Assembly (NCBI RefSeq): GCF_009901525.1
Contig: NZ_CP019288.1
Span: 5,237,501-5,301,500, forward strand
Length of the DNA stretch: 64,000 bases
Origin: Kordia antarctica
Lineage (GTDB): Bacteria; Bacteroidota; Bacteroidia; Flavobacteriales; Flavobacteriaceae
Direction of reading: 5' to 3'
The position numbers and the translations under genes were made by a program. Shown here piece by piece: positions 17,981 to 27,554 of this stretch (within the stretch, counting starts at the first letter, position 1; every line of letters starts with the position of its first letter). A model generated the notes under the pieces. That model did not search any database. It was given only the letters and a program-made list of their open reading frames with translations, and was not told where the DNA came from.

Positions 17981-20900
17981 TTAATTTTTTAGTTGGAATG
18001 ATGTAGTTTCTTTAAATGGTTTTAAATCAATCTGTTCCATCATAGAACGATAGGTTTTCCATTCGTCGTTAAAGAACGTATTTGTTTTGTTTAATGCATC
18101 ATTAAGTTCATTTTCAGCATGTTTCATCAATTGATGTTCTGTGTCTGTCAATCCAGCTTGGCGCGAATTAGCATACCAACTTGCCGAACCAATTCGTTGC
18201 ATGACAGTAATTTCAGGATTTCGCGTAATTCCTTGACGTTTGTCAACTTTCCCTAAATACAATGCAAGAACTTCATCAATTCTTTTCACAATATTTTTCG
18301 ATTCCTTAATAGCATCTTTGTATTTTTTCTTGTCTAATTTGCCAAGTGTAGCTTGATATTCTTTTGCGATATTCTTACTTTCTACCAACTGTTTCACAGC
18401 GTCTGCGGCAGTTTGTGTCATGCTTTCAATTTTCTTTCCAGCTGCATAGGTTTCATTAGTATTTTTCTGAGAAACTTCTAATCTTGGATCGCCCGCAACT
18501 TTAATTGTAGTTTCAGAAACTTGATCGCCATATGTCATTTTCAATTGATATGTTCCAGGTTTTACGTCCATTCCGCCAGATTCACGGTTGCGTTTACGAA
18601 TACTTCTTGAAGGTCTATCAACTCCTTTTTCGTCCATTCTCCAAAACATTCTGTGAATTCCATTTTCCTTTGGAACTTTATTTTTTAAAGTACGAATTAA
18701 TTTTCCATTATTATAAATCTCTAATTTTAACGAATCCCAAGTAATTTCTCTTTCTTCATTTTCCTCGTCTTCTTTTTGGGAATTTACTCCTGTATCTTCT
18801 TGTTCGTTCTCTTCAGCTTCAGTTTCAATTTCAATTTCAGTTTCAACTTCAACTTCATTTTCATCTTCTTTCACATCTTTCTTATTAAAATAATAGGAAA
18901 TCATTGCGCCACTTCTTTTATTTTCTCCATGATAAATGGCATCTCCACCAAAACGACTTCCCGTTGGTTGTTGATATGCCGCTTGATACGCAGTTGGCGG
19001 TTCAAACAAAGCAATATTTTTTGTCAGAATATTTTTATCGCGAGCAATCGCACGCAACGGACGAATATCGTCTAAAACCCAAGCGGCTCTACCAAATGTT
19101 CCAATCACTAAATCGTGTTCACGTGGCTGAATCACTAAATCTTTCGTAGAAACTGTCGGGAATCCAGCAGTCCATTTTTGCCATTTTGTTCCAGCGTCAA
19201 GCGAAATATACAATCCATCATCTGTTCCTAAAAACAGTAAATTCTTATTCTCAATATCTTCCACAATAGCTAATGTATAACTTTCTACATCTGAAGCATC
19301 AACAATGCGTTCCCACGTTGTTCCGTAATTTGTAGTTCTATATGCATACGGTTCGTAATTGAAACGTCTGTAATCATTCGCGATAAGCAATGCTTCACCT
19401 TTCTTTTTGTTGGAAGCTTTTACTTGTACAATCCAACTTCCTTTTGGTAAACCTTTCAATCCATTGGTCACTTCTGTCCATTCTTGTCCGCCATTTCTTG
19501 TAATATGAACGCGTCCGTCATCGGTTGCTGCCCACAACATATTTCGTTCCAACGGAGAAGGTTCAATGACTAAAACTGTACAATGATTTTCTGCACCAGT
19601 TGCATCCATGGTTAATCCGCCACTTTCTGCTTGTTTCAATTTTTCAGGATCATTCGTAGACAAATCTCCCGAAATCACGTTCCATGTCAAACCTTTGTCG
19701 GTACTTTTATGTACAAACTGACTTCCAAAATAGAGTGTGCTATTATCAAAAGGATCAATATTAATTGCGGCATTCCAGTTGAAACGTAACTTTACATCAG
19801 CATCTGAATGTGTTGGTTTCACGGTGTAATTATTTCCTGTAATCCAATCATAACGAGACACAAAACCTTGTTGACTCATAGACCAACCGTAACGAGAATC
19901 ATCTTTATCTGGAACAACGTCAAATCCGTCACCAAACGAAATTTCTTGCCAATAGGAGTTGCGAATCCCTTGATCTTTCCACACATATGCAGGTCCGCGC
20001 CATGAACCATTATCTTGCATTCCGCCATACACATTATACGGAAATTCATTATCTACATTAATATGATAGAATTGCGCAACGGGTAAATTCCCAATAAATC
20101 GCCAAGTTTCTCCACGATCTTTTGAAATGTTCATTCCGCCATCATTTCCATCCATCATAAATTTTCCATTCGTCGGATGAATCCACCACGCATGATGATC
20201 TGGATGCACACCATTGTCTACTCCGTAGGCTGGCATTAATTGTCGGAAGTTATTTCCTCCATCATCAGAAACATTTACATACGTAAAAATTGTGTACAAT
20301 CTGTTTTCGTTTTGTGGATCTACATAAATTTCAGAATAGTAAAACGGACGATTTCCAATGCCAGGTTTGTCGCTAACTTTTGTCCATTTAAACCCGCCAT
20401 CAACACTTTTATATAAAGCATTCTTTTTTGCTTCAATTAACGCATAAATTATGTTCGGACTGCTTGGAGCGATTGCAATTCCGATTCTTCCCAATTCACC
20501 TTTTGGCAAACCTTCTTTATCAGTCAATTTTTTCCATGTTTTTCCGCCATCATGTGTAATGTGTAATCCAGAACCTTCGCCACCAGATTTGAAAAACCAC
20601 GGATCACGTTTGTGTTCCCACATTGCAGCAATCAATTTATTTGGATTTGTTGGATCCATCACTAAATCAGCCGCTCCAGTTTTATTATTTGCGAATAATA
20701 TTTGTTTCCAAGTTTCGCCGCCGTCAGTTGTTTTATAAACGCCGCGTTCTGGATGTTCTCCCCAAGGTGAGCCAATTGCCGCCGCATATACAATATTAGG
20801 ATTTGTAGGATCGATAATCACACGATGAATGTGACGCGTTTTTTCCAATCCCATGGCTTTCCAGTTTTTTCCGCCATCTAAAGTTTTGTAGATTCCGTAA

Positions 20901-21247
20901 CCGCCATTTAGACTATTTCTAGGATTTCCTTCTCCAGTTCCAACCCAAATTACGCTCGGATTTGATTGTTGAATCGCTACTGCGCCAACAGAAGCTGTCA
21001 CTTCTTTATCGAAAAGTGGTTCCCATTTAATACCGCCAGAAGTAGATTTCCAAAGTCCGCCAGAAGCTGTTCCAACGTACATAACATCAGGATCATTTGT
21101 GACAACATCAATTGCTGTAACGCGTCCGCTCATTCCGCCAGGACCAATATTACGCGGTTTCATATTTTTTACCGTTTCCATGGAAAACTCTTGTGCAGAG
21201 ATACTTATTGCGGAAAAGGTGAGTAGCAATAGGATTAGTTTTTTCAT
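17981..21247 (-). CDS. Secreted BNR/VPS10-like propeller protein with acidic insert
   Basis: 1088 residues, Sec signal MKKLILLLLTFSAISISAQ. Ten or more Asp-box/BNR repeats between about 40 and 750 (SxxGGxxW: STSGGIKW, TLDGGKNW, TTDGGETW, THDGGKTW, SVDGGFKW, STDKGLTW, TRNGGQEW, SLDAGTKW), the VPS10/sortilin-like propeller. After residue 790 a very acidic insert of about 45 residues (Glu/Val/Thr alternation) precedes a C-terminal beta and helical region (RMFWRMDEKGVDRPSRS; DPRLEVSQ). Not a known glycosidase: no catalytic motif seen. Operonic with the S9 peptidase. Confidence 0.85.
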   Translation of the reverse strand: MKKLILLLLTFSAISISAQEFSMETVKNMKPRNIGPGGMSGRVTAIDVVTNDPDVMYVGTASGGLWKSTSGGIKWEPLFDKEVTASVGAVAIQQSNPSVIWVGTGEGNPRNSLNGGYGIYKTLDGGKNWKAMGLEKTRHIHRVIIDPTNPNIVYAAAIGSPWGEHPERGVYKTTDGGETWKQILFANNKTGAADLVMDPTNPNKLIAAMWEHKRDPWFFKSGGEGSGLHITHDGGKTWKKLTDKEGLPKGELGRIGIAIAPSSPNIIYALIEAKKNALYKSVDGGFKWTKVSDKPGIGNRPFYYSEIYVDPQNENRLYTIFTYVNVSDDGGNNFRQLMPAYGVDNGVHPDHHAWWIHPTNGKFMMDGNDGGMNISKDRGETWRFIGNLPVAQFYHINVDNEFPYNVYGGMQDNGSWRGPAYVWKDQGIRNSYWQEISFGDGFDVVPDKDDSRYGWSMSQQGFVSRYDWITGNNYTVKPTHSDADVKLRFNWNAAINIDPFDNSTLYFGSQFVHKSTDKGLTWNVISGDLSTNDPEKLKQAESGGLTMDATGAENHCTVLVIEPSPLERNMLWAATDDGRVHITRNGGQEWTEVTNGLKGLPKGSWIVQVKASNKKKGEALLIANDYRRFNYEPYAYRTTNYGTTWERIVDASDVESYTLAIVEDIENKNLLFLGTDDGLYISLDAGTKWQKWTAGFPTVSTKDLVIQPREHDLVIGTFGRAAWVLDDIRPLRAIARDKNILTKNIALFEPPTAYQAAYQQPTGSRFGGDAIYHGENKRSGAMISYYFNKKDVKEDENEVEVETEIEIETEAEENEQEDTGVNSQKEDEENEEREITWDSLKLEIYNNGKLIRTLKNKVPKENGIHRMFWRMDEKGVDRPSRSIRKRNRESGGMDVKPGTYQLKMTYGDQVSETTIKVAGDPRLEVSQKNTNETYAAGKKIESMTQTAADAVKQLVESKNIAKEYQATLGKLDKKKYKDAIKESKNIVKRIDEVLALYLGKVDKRQGITRNPEITVMQRIGSASWYANSRQAGLTDTEHQLMKHAENELNDALNKTNTFFNDEWKTYRSMMEQIDLKPFKETTSFQLKN

Positions 21248-21655
21248 TATTTTTTGGTTGGTTTGTTGTTTTTGTTATTCGTTTTTTGTGAATTTGTCAA
21301 TTCGTTGGTTTGTTTTTTTGTCTTGTATGTGAAACGTCATTGCGAAAGTTTTGAAAAAACTTGTGGCAATCTGTTTATTTGAACAGATTATTTCGTTGCT
21401 GTCGCTCCACGTAATGCCGTAATACATGACTTTTACATTTTACATTTAAAATTTATCATTTTGAGTTTCTAAGTACTTCTCGATACAAAATTCTTCTAGA
21501 ATTTTACTCGAAGTGACGCTTGGTATTTTAATCATTAAATTATTGAATCATTCAATTTACATTAAACAGATTACTTCGTCGCAAACTCCTCGTAATGACG
21601 TTCCGTAGTTATTTTTACATTTAAAATTTATAATTCAACATTTATAATTTCAAAA
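21248..21655. repeat. Intergenic repeat mosaic
   Basis: No gene. 21336–21380 holds CGTCATTGCGAAAG, then GGCAATCTGTTTATTTGAAC. 21551–21600 holds ACAGATTACTTCGTCGC and CGTAATGACG, an inverted relative of the first part. Between them, ACTTCTCGATAC and ACTCGAAGTGACG resemble parts of 32205–32255 and 59389–59480. It ends with a reverse copy of the AAATGTTGAATT module (21605–21655). Confidence 0.6.
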
Positions 21656-24600
21656 TTATTGATGCCCCAAATGACAACCGCAACCTAGTCTTGAAAAACT
21701 TTTAGATTCTTCATGCCAAGGAAATGCCGCATTGTATTTGCTATTTTCCCAATAGAATTGAGAGCGTTTTTTTGCTTCGTTTCCAATCTCGTTCATGGTT
21801 TCTGTATCATATAAACGTCCGTTAATCATTGTATGCGTAATGCTTTCTGTGTTTCTGATATTATCTAAAGGATTTTTATCTAAAATGATTAAATCTGCCA
21901 ATTTTCCAACTTTTAATGAACCAATATCGTTTCCTGCGCCAATATATTCTGCCGGATTGATTGTTGCTGTTTTCAATGCTTCCATTGGCGACATTCCACC
22001 TTGACTCATCATCCAAAGTTCCCAGTGTGCGCCGAGTCCTTGCAATTGTCCGTGCGCTCCTAAATTCACTTTTACACCTTTATCTGCTAATGCTTTTACG
22101 GTTTCAGAAGTTAAAATATGTCCGTTTTTGTATTCTTCATCAGGCAACATTCTGCGATGTCTTGAGCGAGCATCAATAATTCCTCTTGGCGTGTATTTTA
22201 ATAACTTTTCATTTTCCCAAACGTTTGTATTTTGATACCAATAAAACTCACCATTTACGCCACCATAATTTACAATTAACGTTGGTGTGTAGCCAGTTTT
22301 ACTATTTCCCCACAATTCAAAAACGTCTTTATATACAGGCGAAACAGGAATGTTGTGTTCAACTCCTGTGTGTCCATCCATAATCATCGTCATATTGTGA
22401 TAAAATGTTGATCCGCCTTCTGGAACTACAAATATTCCTTCTTCACGTGCGGCTTGCAAAATTTGTTGGCGTTGCTCGCGTCGTGGCTGATTGTAGCTTT
22501 TTACAGATAATGCGCCAAATGCTTTTGTACGTCTTATTGACGAACGTGCGTCTTCCAAATTGTTGACAACTGCTTTGAAATCGCCGTCGGCTCCGTATAA
22601 GATAAATCCAGTAGAGTAGAGTCGTGGACCAACTAAAGTTCCGTTTTTCACTAATTCAGACAATGCAAAAACAGTTTCTGTATTTGCTGACGGATCATGC
22701 GCTGTGGTAACTCCAAAAGCTAGATTTGCATAGAATTGCCAATGTTTCTGCGTTGTTAATCCATAACGGAATGCGCCAATATGTGCGTGCGCATCTACGA
22801 TTCCTGGCATGATAGTTTTGCCTGTCATATCGTAGGTTTTGGTTCCGCTTGGAACACGTATGTCAGCAGCTTTTCCAATAGCTTCAATCCGATTGTCTTT
22901 GATTAGAATTGTACCTTTTTCAATGACTTCTTCATTTTCCATCGTGATGATTCTCACATTCATAAATGCAATTCGTCCACTTGGTTTATCTGTTTTTTGT
23001 GTGAGATTGATCTTGATTCCTTTCGTAGTTAATTCAGGAGTTTTTTCGGGCGAACCGTCTAAAAAAGTAAATCTATTTTTAATTTCATTCGAAAAGTATT
23101 CGTCACCTAAAGTCCATAGTACTTTTTTACTGTTTGAAGACCAATGTAAGTTTACACCAGCATCTTTCGCAATTTGAGCTACAGGAAAAGCTTTTGTTTT
23201 GTTGTCCAAGTTTACCGTTTGACCGGTTACGATCATTGGCGCAACATATGCTTTGTGCAATTGTGAAAATGCAATCCATTTGTTATCTGGACTTGGAACT
23301 AATCTATTCGCATATTTTGACGTAAAGTGTGTGCGTTTGTCGTTTCCTTGAAGATTCACGCTGTGTAACGACTTTGTTATGTTTCCAAAATACGTTCCTC
23401 CAGTTTGAATAAAAATACGTTTTCCATCTGCTGAAAAGATTGGATATTCGCCTTGTTCTGTCACGAGTTTTGCATCGCTACCGTTTACTTTCATGGTGTA
23501 GATTCCAGCATTTTTAGCAAACGTAAATCCTTGATCGCTGTTTCCACGTTCCTTTCGGTAAACGATATGAGTTCCATCTGGAGAGAAAGAAGGCGTTCTA
23601 AAACTTCCTTTGTCGGTTGAAAGTTGCATTGAGTTTCCACCATTTACAGAGATTTTTCGAACTGAACCTGAATTTAGATCATTCCAAGTAACATACACTA
23701 GTTCATTTCCGTTAGGAGAAAAACTCGGTTCTGATTCAAAATCAGTTCCGTTTGTGATTCTTTTAGGCGTTCCGTTTGGTAAGTTTTTCTTCCATAAATA
23801 ACCAACTGCATTGAAAACCAACGTTTTCCCATCAGGTGAAGTGATTGCTTGCCGAATTACTTTTGCATCAAATGTATCTGGCGCAACAGGTGTGTTAAAC
23901 GAAACTGCTTCTGCAATTTTGATCGTAGCATTTACTTTGAAAGGAATATTGGTTACTTTTAGTGAGGAAACATCTATTTTATGAATTTTTCCGCCTGCCC
24001 AAAATACAATTTCGGTGTTATTCGGCATCCAACTAAAGTTTGGATACACACCAAAAATCGCCCAAGCTTCTTGTTGATCTTTATCTAAAGCGTCATATAA
24101 AGGCCATTCTTCACCAGTTTCTAAATCATGTAGATATAAAACCGATTTTGTGCGAACTCTTTTGATAAAAGCTATCTTTTTTCCATCTCTAGAAACCTGC
24201 GGACGCGATGCGCCACCAGGTCCGCCAGTAATTTTCGTTGTTTTTCCTGTTTGAAAATCGTAACGTTTGATGACATAGATTTGTTTGTTTGGATCTTTAT
24301 TGTATTGAAAAGAACCACCAGGATAGACATCTTCACTGTAATATACGTAGCGTCCGTCTGGAGAAATAGAAGGTTCATTTACATCTTGTTGATCGTTTTT
24401 CTTTTTCGTGATTTGCAAACCTGATCCGCCAGTAATGTGATATTGCCATAGTTCTCCGGCGCCAAGTGAACGTTGAGATGTAAAGTGTTTTCGAGCTACA
24501 AACGAATTTCCATCAGGCATCCAAGTGGAATTGTTTAAGAGTCGAAAACTTTCTTTCGTTAGTTGTTTCGCATCCGAACCATCGGAATTCATAACCCAAA

Positions 24601-24946
24601 TGTTATCGCCGCCGCCTGCATCACTCGTAAATAATATTTTAGAACCGTCTGGACTGAAATGCGGTTGTACTTCAAACGGAATTCCTGTGCGTAATACATT
24701 GGCATTTCCACCAGAAATTGGCATGCTATAAATATCGCCCAACATATCAAATACTATGGTTTTTCCGTCTGGACTTACGTCCAAATTCATCCAAGTACCT
24801 TCAGTTGTAGTAAATTTGTGATCTTTGTAATTGAAGTCTCCAGTTGGATTGGAAACGTCCCATTTTTCAGCTTCTTTTTTGTCTTGAGCAAATAAAATAC
24901 ACGAAAAGAAAAGTCCTAAAAGGACGGAAATATTGGTTCTTAACAT
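21656..24946 (-). CDS. TolB-like propeller plus amidohydrolase, secreted
   Basis: 1096 residues with Sec signal (MLRTNISVLLGLFFSCILFA). The N-terminal part (about 30–640) has PD40 blades repeated at about 45-residue spacing (FSPDGSKILFTSDAGG; ISPDGRYVYYSED; FSPNGNELVYVTW; SFSPDGTHIVYRK). The C-terminal part is an amidohydrolase barrel: metal-binding VDAHAHIGAFRYG, then GVEHN, NLGAHGQLQGLGAHWE and ADLIILDKNPL. Family members are putative imidazolonepropionase/dipeptidase-like hydrolases; the substrate is unknown. The extreme end RLGCGCHLGHQ is Cys/His-rich. Separate transcript from the BNR/peptidase pair. Confidence 0.88.
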   Translation of the reverse strand: MLRTNISVLLGLFFSCILFAQDKKEAEKWDVSNPTGDFNYKDHKFTTTEGTWMNLDVSPDGKTIVFDMLGDIYSMPISGGNANVLRTGIPFEVQPHFSPDGSKILFTSDAGGGDNIWVMNSDGSDAKQLTKESFRLLNNSTWMPDGNSFVARKHFTSQRSLGAGELWQYHITGGSGLQITKKKNDQQDVNEPSISPDGRYVYYSEDVYPGGSFQYNKDPNKQIYVIKRYDFQTGKTTKITGGPGGASRPQVSRDGKKIAFIKRVRTKSVLYLHDLETGEEWPLYDALDKDQQEAWAIFGVYPNFSWMPNNTEIVFWAGGKIHKIDVSSLKVTNIPFKVNATIKIAEAVSFNTPVAPDTFDAKVIRQAITSPDGKTLVFNAVGYLWKKNLPNGTPKRITNGTDFESEPSFSPNGNELVYVTWNDLNSGSVRKISVNGGNSMQLSTDKGSFRTPSFSPDGTHIVYRKERGNSDQGFTFAKNAGIYTMKVNGSDAKLVTEQGEYPIFSADGKRIFIQTGGTYFGNITKSLHSVNLQGNDKRTHFTSKYANRLVPSPDNKWIAFSQLHKAYVAPMIVTGQTVNLDNKTKAFPVAQIAKDAGVNLHWSSNSKKVLWTLGDEYFSNEIKNRFTFLDGSPEKTPELTTKGIKINLTQKTDKPSGRIAFMNVRIITMENEEVIEKGTILIKDNRIEAIGKAADIRVPSGTKTYDMTGKTIMPGIVDAHAHIGAFRYGLTTQKHWQFYANLAFGVTTAHDPSANTETVFALSELVKNGTLVGPRLYSTGFILYGADGDFKAVVNNLEDARSSIRRTKAFGALSVKSYNQPRREQRQQILQAAREEGIFVVPEGGSTFYHNMTMIMDGHTGVEHNIPVSPVYKDVFELWGNSKTGYTPTLIVNYGGVNGEFYWYQNTNVWENEKLLKYTPRGIIDARSRHRRMLPDEEYKNGHILTSETVKALADKGVKVNLGAHGQLQGLGAHWELWMMSQGGMSPMEALKTATINPAEYIGAGNDIGSLKVGKLADLIILDKNPLDNIRNTESITHTMINGRLYDTETMNEIGNEAKKRSQFYWENSKYNAAFPWHEESKSFSRLGCGCHLGHQ

Positions 24947-25085
24947 TGGGTTTTCAGTTTAAGCTTCTAAAATAGCCAATCTTATGTTAATATTTCTTAA
25001 AAGAGTGTTAATACCATCTCTTCATTGAAATCCCTATATTAAAATGTCCTTTTTCCTTTGTATTTCAGCATCAAAAGAAATCGTA

Positions 25086-25460
25086 TTAAAAAAAAGAAAC
25101 ACCTAGCAAAATCCATCCAATTACTAACAATAAACCACCAAGTGGCGTTATTGGTCCTAAAAAGCGCAATTTTTTGCCTTTTGCACTACTGATACAAAAT
25201 CCGTAAATACTGAACGAAAATAAAAAAATTCCTATAATAAAACACCAAGCAACGGCAGTTTGTAATGTTTCCGTAAACGAGAATTGAAACCCGATTATTA
25301 ACAATACAATTGCGTGATATAGTTGGTATTTTACGCCAGTTTCAAAGCTTTTAAGTAAATCTTCTGAAAAAATTTTCTTCAATGCATGCGCACCAAAAGC
25401 GCCAAAAATAATTCCCAATGCGCCATACAGAGCGGCAATTAATAATACATAATCTTTCAC
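25086..25460 (-). CDS. DUF423 small membrane protein
   Basis: 124 residues with four membrane segments. Family signature GALGIIFGAFGAHALKK near the start, then FETGVKYQLYHAIVLLIIGF and GPITPLGGLLLVIGWILLG near the end. Length and layout match the DUF423 (YgdD-like) family of inner-membrane proteins, whose function is not known. Monocistronic. Confidence 0.88.
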   Translation of the reverse strand: MKDYVLLIAALYGALGIIFGAFGAHALKKIFSEDLLKSFETGVKYQLYHAIVLLIIGFQFSFTETLQTAVAWCFIIGIFLFSFSIYGFCISSAKGKKLRFLGPITPLGGLLLVIGWILLGVSFF

Positions 25461-25620
25461 ACGTTTAAATTTTAGTAATTATTCAATAAAAATTTAATTA
25501 TAAAATTAAGAACGTGTGTAACCACTTCGTTCTCACATTAAAAACTTTAAACACAGCTTCTTTGCAGAAGATATGTTTAAAGTTTTTAATGTTCGTTTCA
25601 TAGCACAAAGGTAAAATATA

Positions 25621-26010
25621 TTACTGATTCATCTCCATATCAGAAGTAAATTGACAGCATTTAGGCAACTCTTTATATGCAGCTTTGTCACCAGTTGCTT
25701 GCTCAGTATCGTAACCAGCGGCAGCAATTGCTTTATGCATATCTTTTTCATTTGCTTTTGCTTCATCATATGAAATAGCAATACTTTTCTTCTTTACGTC
25801 CCAATTTGCATCTGCAACACCATCTACACTTTTGGCAGCTTTTTCAATGGTAGTTTTACACATTCCGCAATTTCCACGCACGCCAAAATTTGCCATTGAC
25901 AATTCTTTTCCTTGTTCAGTAGTTGTATTTACTTCAGTTTTTGTTTCGTTTTTACAACCAATTACCGCCAATGAAGCGATTACGAATACACTTAAAATTA
26001 TTTTTTTCAT
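25621..26010 (-). CDS. Heavy-metal-associated (HMA) domain lipoprotein
   Basis: 129 residues. Lipoprotein signal (ASLAVIGCKNETK, lipidated Cys). HMA domain at about 38–110: VRGNCGMCKTTIEKAAKSVD, where CGMC replaces the usual CxxC; then ANWDVKKKSIAISYDE and HKAIAAAGYDTE. A C-terminal KCCQF pair may add a second metal site. Such proteins bind Cu+ or similar ions at the cell envelope. No P-type ATPase or efflux gene adjoins it here. Confidence 0.85.
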   Translation of the reverse strand: MKKIILSVFVIASLAVIGCKNETKTEVNTTTEQGKELSMANFGVRGNCGMCKTTIEKAAKSVDGVADANWDVKKKSIAISYDEAKANEKDMHKAIAAAGYDTEQATGDKAAYKELPKCCQFTSDMEMNQ

Positions 26011-26182
26011 ATCTTTTAATTTATTGATTTTCTTGACTTTTTTCCAAAAATAGCTTCTTTAGATGTATCTCTATAAATAATTAACTAAAAAAATGGAAAA
26101 GAGATACTCTTTTAGACTTGTTTCGCTGTTGGAATTAAAATGTGACATACCGAACTGTTATATAACTCAACAGGAAAGTAGA

Positions 26183-26196
26183 CTGAGGCACTCGAA
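26183..26196. repeat. REP-like motif CTGAGGCACTCGAA
   Basis: Identical over 14 bp to part of the long inverted repeat at 12245–12258. It lies about 790 bp from the RAYT gene start. Confidence 0.55.
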
Positions 26197-26218
26197 ATCC
26201 ACAATAGAATATTCCATA

Positions 26219-26251
26219 AAAAAGAGCAAACCATTATAGTTCGCTCTTTTT
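26219..26251 (-). terminator. Terminator of the 26.4-kb precursor gene
   Basis: AAAAGAGC arm (with AAAC) pairs with GTT-cGCTCTTTT; it lies 25 bp past the stop and is followed by a T-run on the minus strand. Confidence 0.6.
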
Positions 26252-26275
26252 ACTGGTAAATAAGTATATGTCTTT

Positions 26276-26500
26276 TTAGCAGATTGGGCGTGTAGCGTAA
26301 TCTACTTCGTTTGTTTTACAGCGCTCTCTTGAGTTGTATGTACATTCCGGTCCATCTTGTGTGCAAGCTATTGACTGTGGCCCTGTACCACATTGGTAAT
26401 AATATCGCGTTTTCCTAGCACCGCCTATAACTCCGTCTTTATTTAAGCTTGAAACTGTAGATTTTTTAATCTGTAAGCTTTTTAGATTTTTTTTCTTCAT
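26276..26500 (-). CDS. Natural-product-type precursor peptide (MKKKNLKSL leader)
   Basis: 74 residues. Leader MKKKNLKSLQIKKSTVSSLN, then the Gly-Gly site VIGGARK (about residues 25–31), and a Cys-rich core (CGTGPQ, ACTQDGPEC, ERCK, RPIC; five Cys). The leader matches the MKKRNLKSL family found four more times in this window, so I group it with class-I-lanthipeptide-like or bacteriocin-like precursors of Bacteroidetes. That grouping is inference: no modifying enzyme, protease or exporter is adjacent. An operator-like palindrome lies 92 bp upstream and a terminator follows. Confidence 0.75.
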   Translation of the reverse strand: MKKKNLKSLQIKKSTVSSLNKDGVIGGARKTRYYYQCGTGPQSIACTQDGPECTYNSRERCKTNEVDYATRPIC

Positions 26501-26591
26501 GATTTTATAATTTTTAAGTTAGTAATATGGTTTGTGATTGATAGTATTAATTTTCAGAAAATGAAGATATATATAAACCATAACACTCAAG

Positions 26592-26606
26592 TACGGTTTT
26601 GCCGTA
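26592..26606 (-). promoter_or_regulatory. ACGG/CCGT inverted repeat upstream of the 26.4-kb precursor
   Basis: TACGG-N5-CCGTA, 92 bp upstream of the ATG at 26500. Similar sites precede two other small Cys-rich genes (48914–48931 and, imperfectly, 55891–55909). Confidence 0.45.
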
Positions 26607-26972
26607 AAAAGCTATATATACAGTTGTAAATGAATGCTTTATGAATGTTAAGTTTTCAATTTATTGATCTTAGATAGCAATTAAGCACAGTTTATAAGTA
26701 TCTAAAAGTAGAGATCAAACCTTGTGTTTATTACTATTCATTTCATTCTTATGGAAGATGTATCATAGTTGTTTTCGCAGTTCTGACAAATAATTATGGT
26801 TTCAGCTAGGCTAGCTTATCGAATATGTATGTATCATTAATTTTAATAAGGAAAAACATCAAAAAGTGGTTACTGAGGTGCTCGAAGCTACGCTTACAAA
26901 AAATATGCTACGCTTATAAAATATCTTCTGTCTTTTCAGATTTTTTTTCGAGATTTATATCATCAAACAGCA
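26607..26972. other. Gap before the RAYT gene, with REP-like motif at 26873
   Basis: About 365 bp, AT-rich, no ORF. 26873–26886 reads CTGAGGTGCTCGAA (two changes from the 26183 copy), followed by GCTACGCTTA repeated twice at 26886–26920. Nothing else is recognised. Confidence 0.4.
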
Positions 26973-27554
26973 ATGCAAGTGTCTGAAAAATTTAAAAATA
27001 AATATCGAATACAATCTACCCGATTACAGTATTGGAACTACGGACGTAATGCGGCTTATTTTGTTACTATCTGTACAAAGAATAGAACGCATTTTTTTGG
27101 ACAAATTATAAGCGGAACCATGATATTATCCGAAACGGGCAAAATTGCGAATCAAAATTGGTTGACAATTCCGAAACAATTTCCATATGTAAAATTGGGC
27201 GATCATATTGTAATGCCAAATCACGTTCATGGTATTATCATTATTGATAAAAATGATGATGATCCTGTGGAGGCGCGATTAATCGCGCTTCCACAGGATC
27301 ATTCCCATAAAAAATCAGGCGGTTTTGCAGGAAATAAAAATCCAATGCTGAATAATAATTTGTCAAGAATCATCCGGTGGTACAAAGGCAGAACCACATT
27401 TGAATGTAGAAAAATAGATTCCGATTTTGAATGGCAATCTCGATTTCACGATCATATAATCCGCAATGAAAAATCGTTTTCCAATATTTCCAATTACATC
27501 ATCAACAATCCTGCGAATTGGAAGGAAGACAAATTTCATAAAACCCTGTTGTAG
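26973..27554 (+). CDS. REP-associated tyrosine transposase (RAYT, Y1 family)
   Basis: 193 residues. The N-terminal half carries YFVTICTKNRTHFFGQI and, at about 83–91, the metal-binding HUH-type signature MPNHVHGIIII. The C-terminal half has the catalytic Tyr in IIRWYKGRTT (about 137) and HDHIIRNEKSF. RAYTs are single-copy IS200/IS605-related enzymes that act on REP palindromes. Uniquely here, residues about 97–110 (PVEARLIALPQ) are encoded by a near-perfect palindrome, and the last residues HKTLL and the stop lie in another palindrome with the same core. The frame is intact, so it may be active. Confidence 0.88.
   Translation: MQVSEKFKNKYRIQSTRLQYWNYGRNAAYFVTICTKNRTHFFGQIISGTMILSETGKIANQNWLTIPKQFPYVKLGDHIVMPNHVHGIIIIDKNDDDPVEARLIALPQDHSHKKSGGFAGNKNPMLNNNLSRIIRWYKGRTTFECRKIDSDFEWQSRFHDHIIRNEKSFSNISNYIINNPANWKEDKFHKTLL
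27259..27302. repeat. REP palindrome inside the RAYT coding sequence
   Basis: 44-bp hairpin-capable palindrome (one mismatched pair) centred at 27280/27281, core GCGCGATTAATCGCGC flanked by CCTGTGGAG and CTTCCACAGG. It keeps the transposase frame open. It shares its core and general flank pattern with 27539–27590. Confidence 0.85.

Noticed and set aside
26501-26972. Possible CRISPR-like or other array near the RAYT
   Set aside because: Only two GCTACGCTTA units and one REP motif; no regularly spaced repeats.
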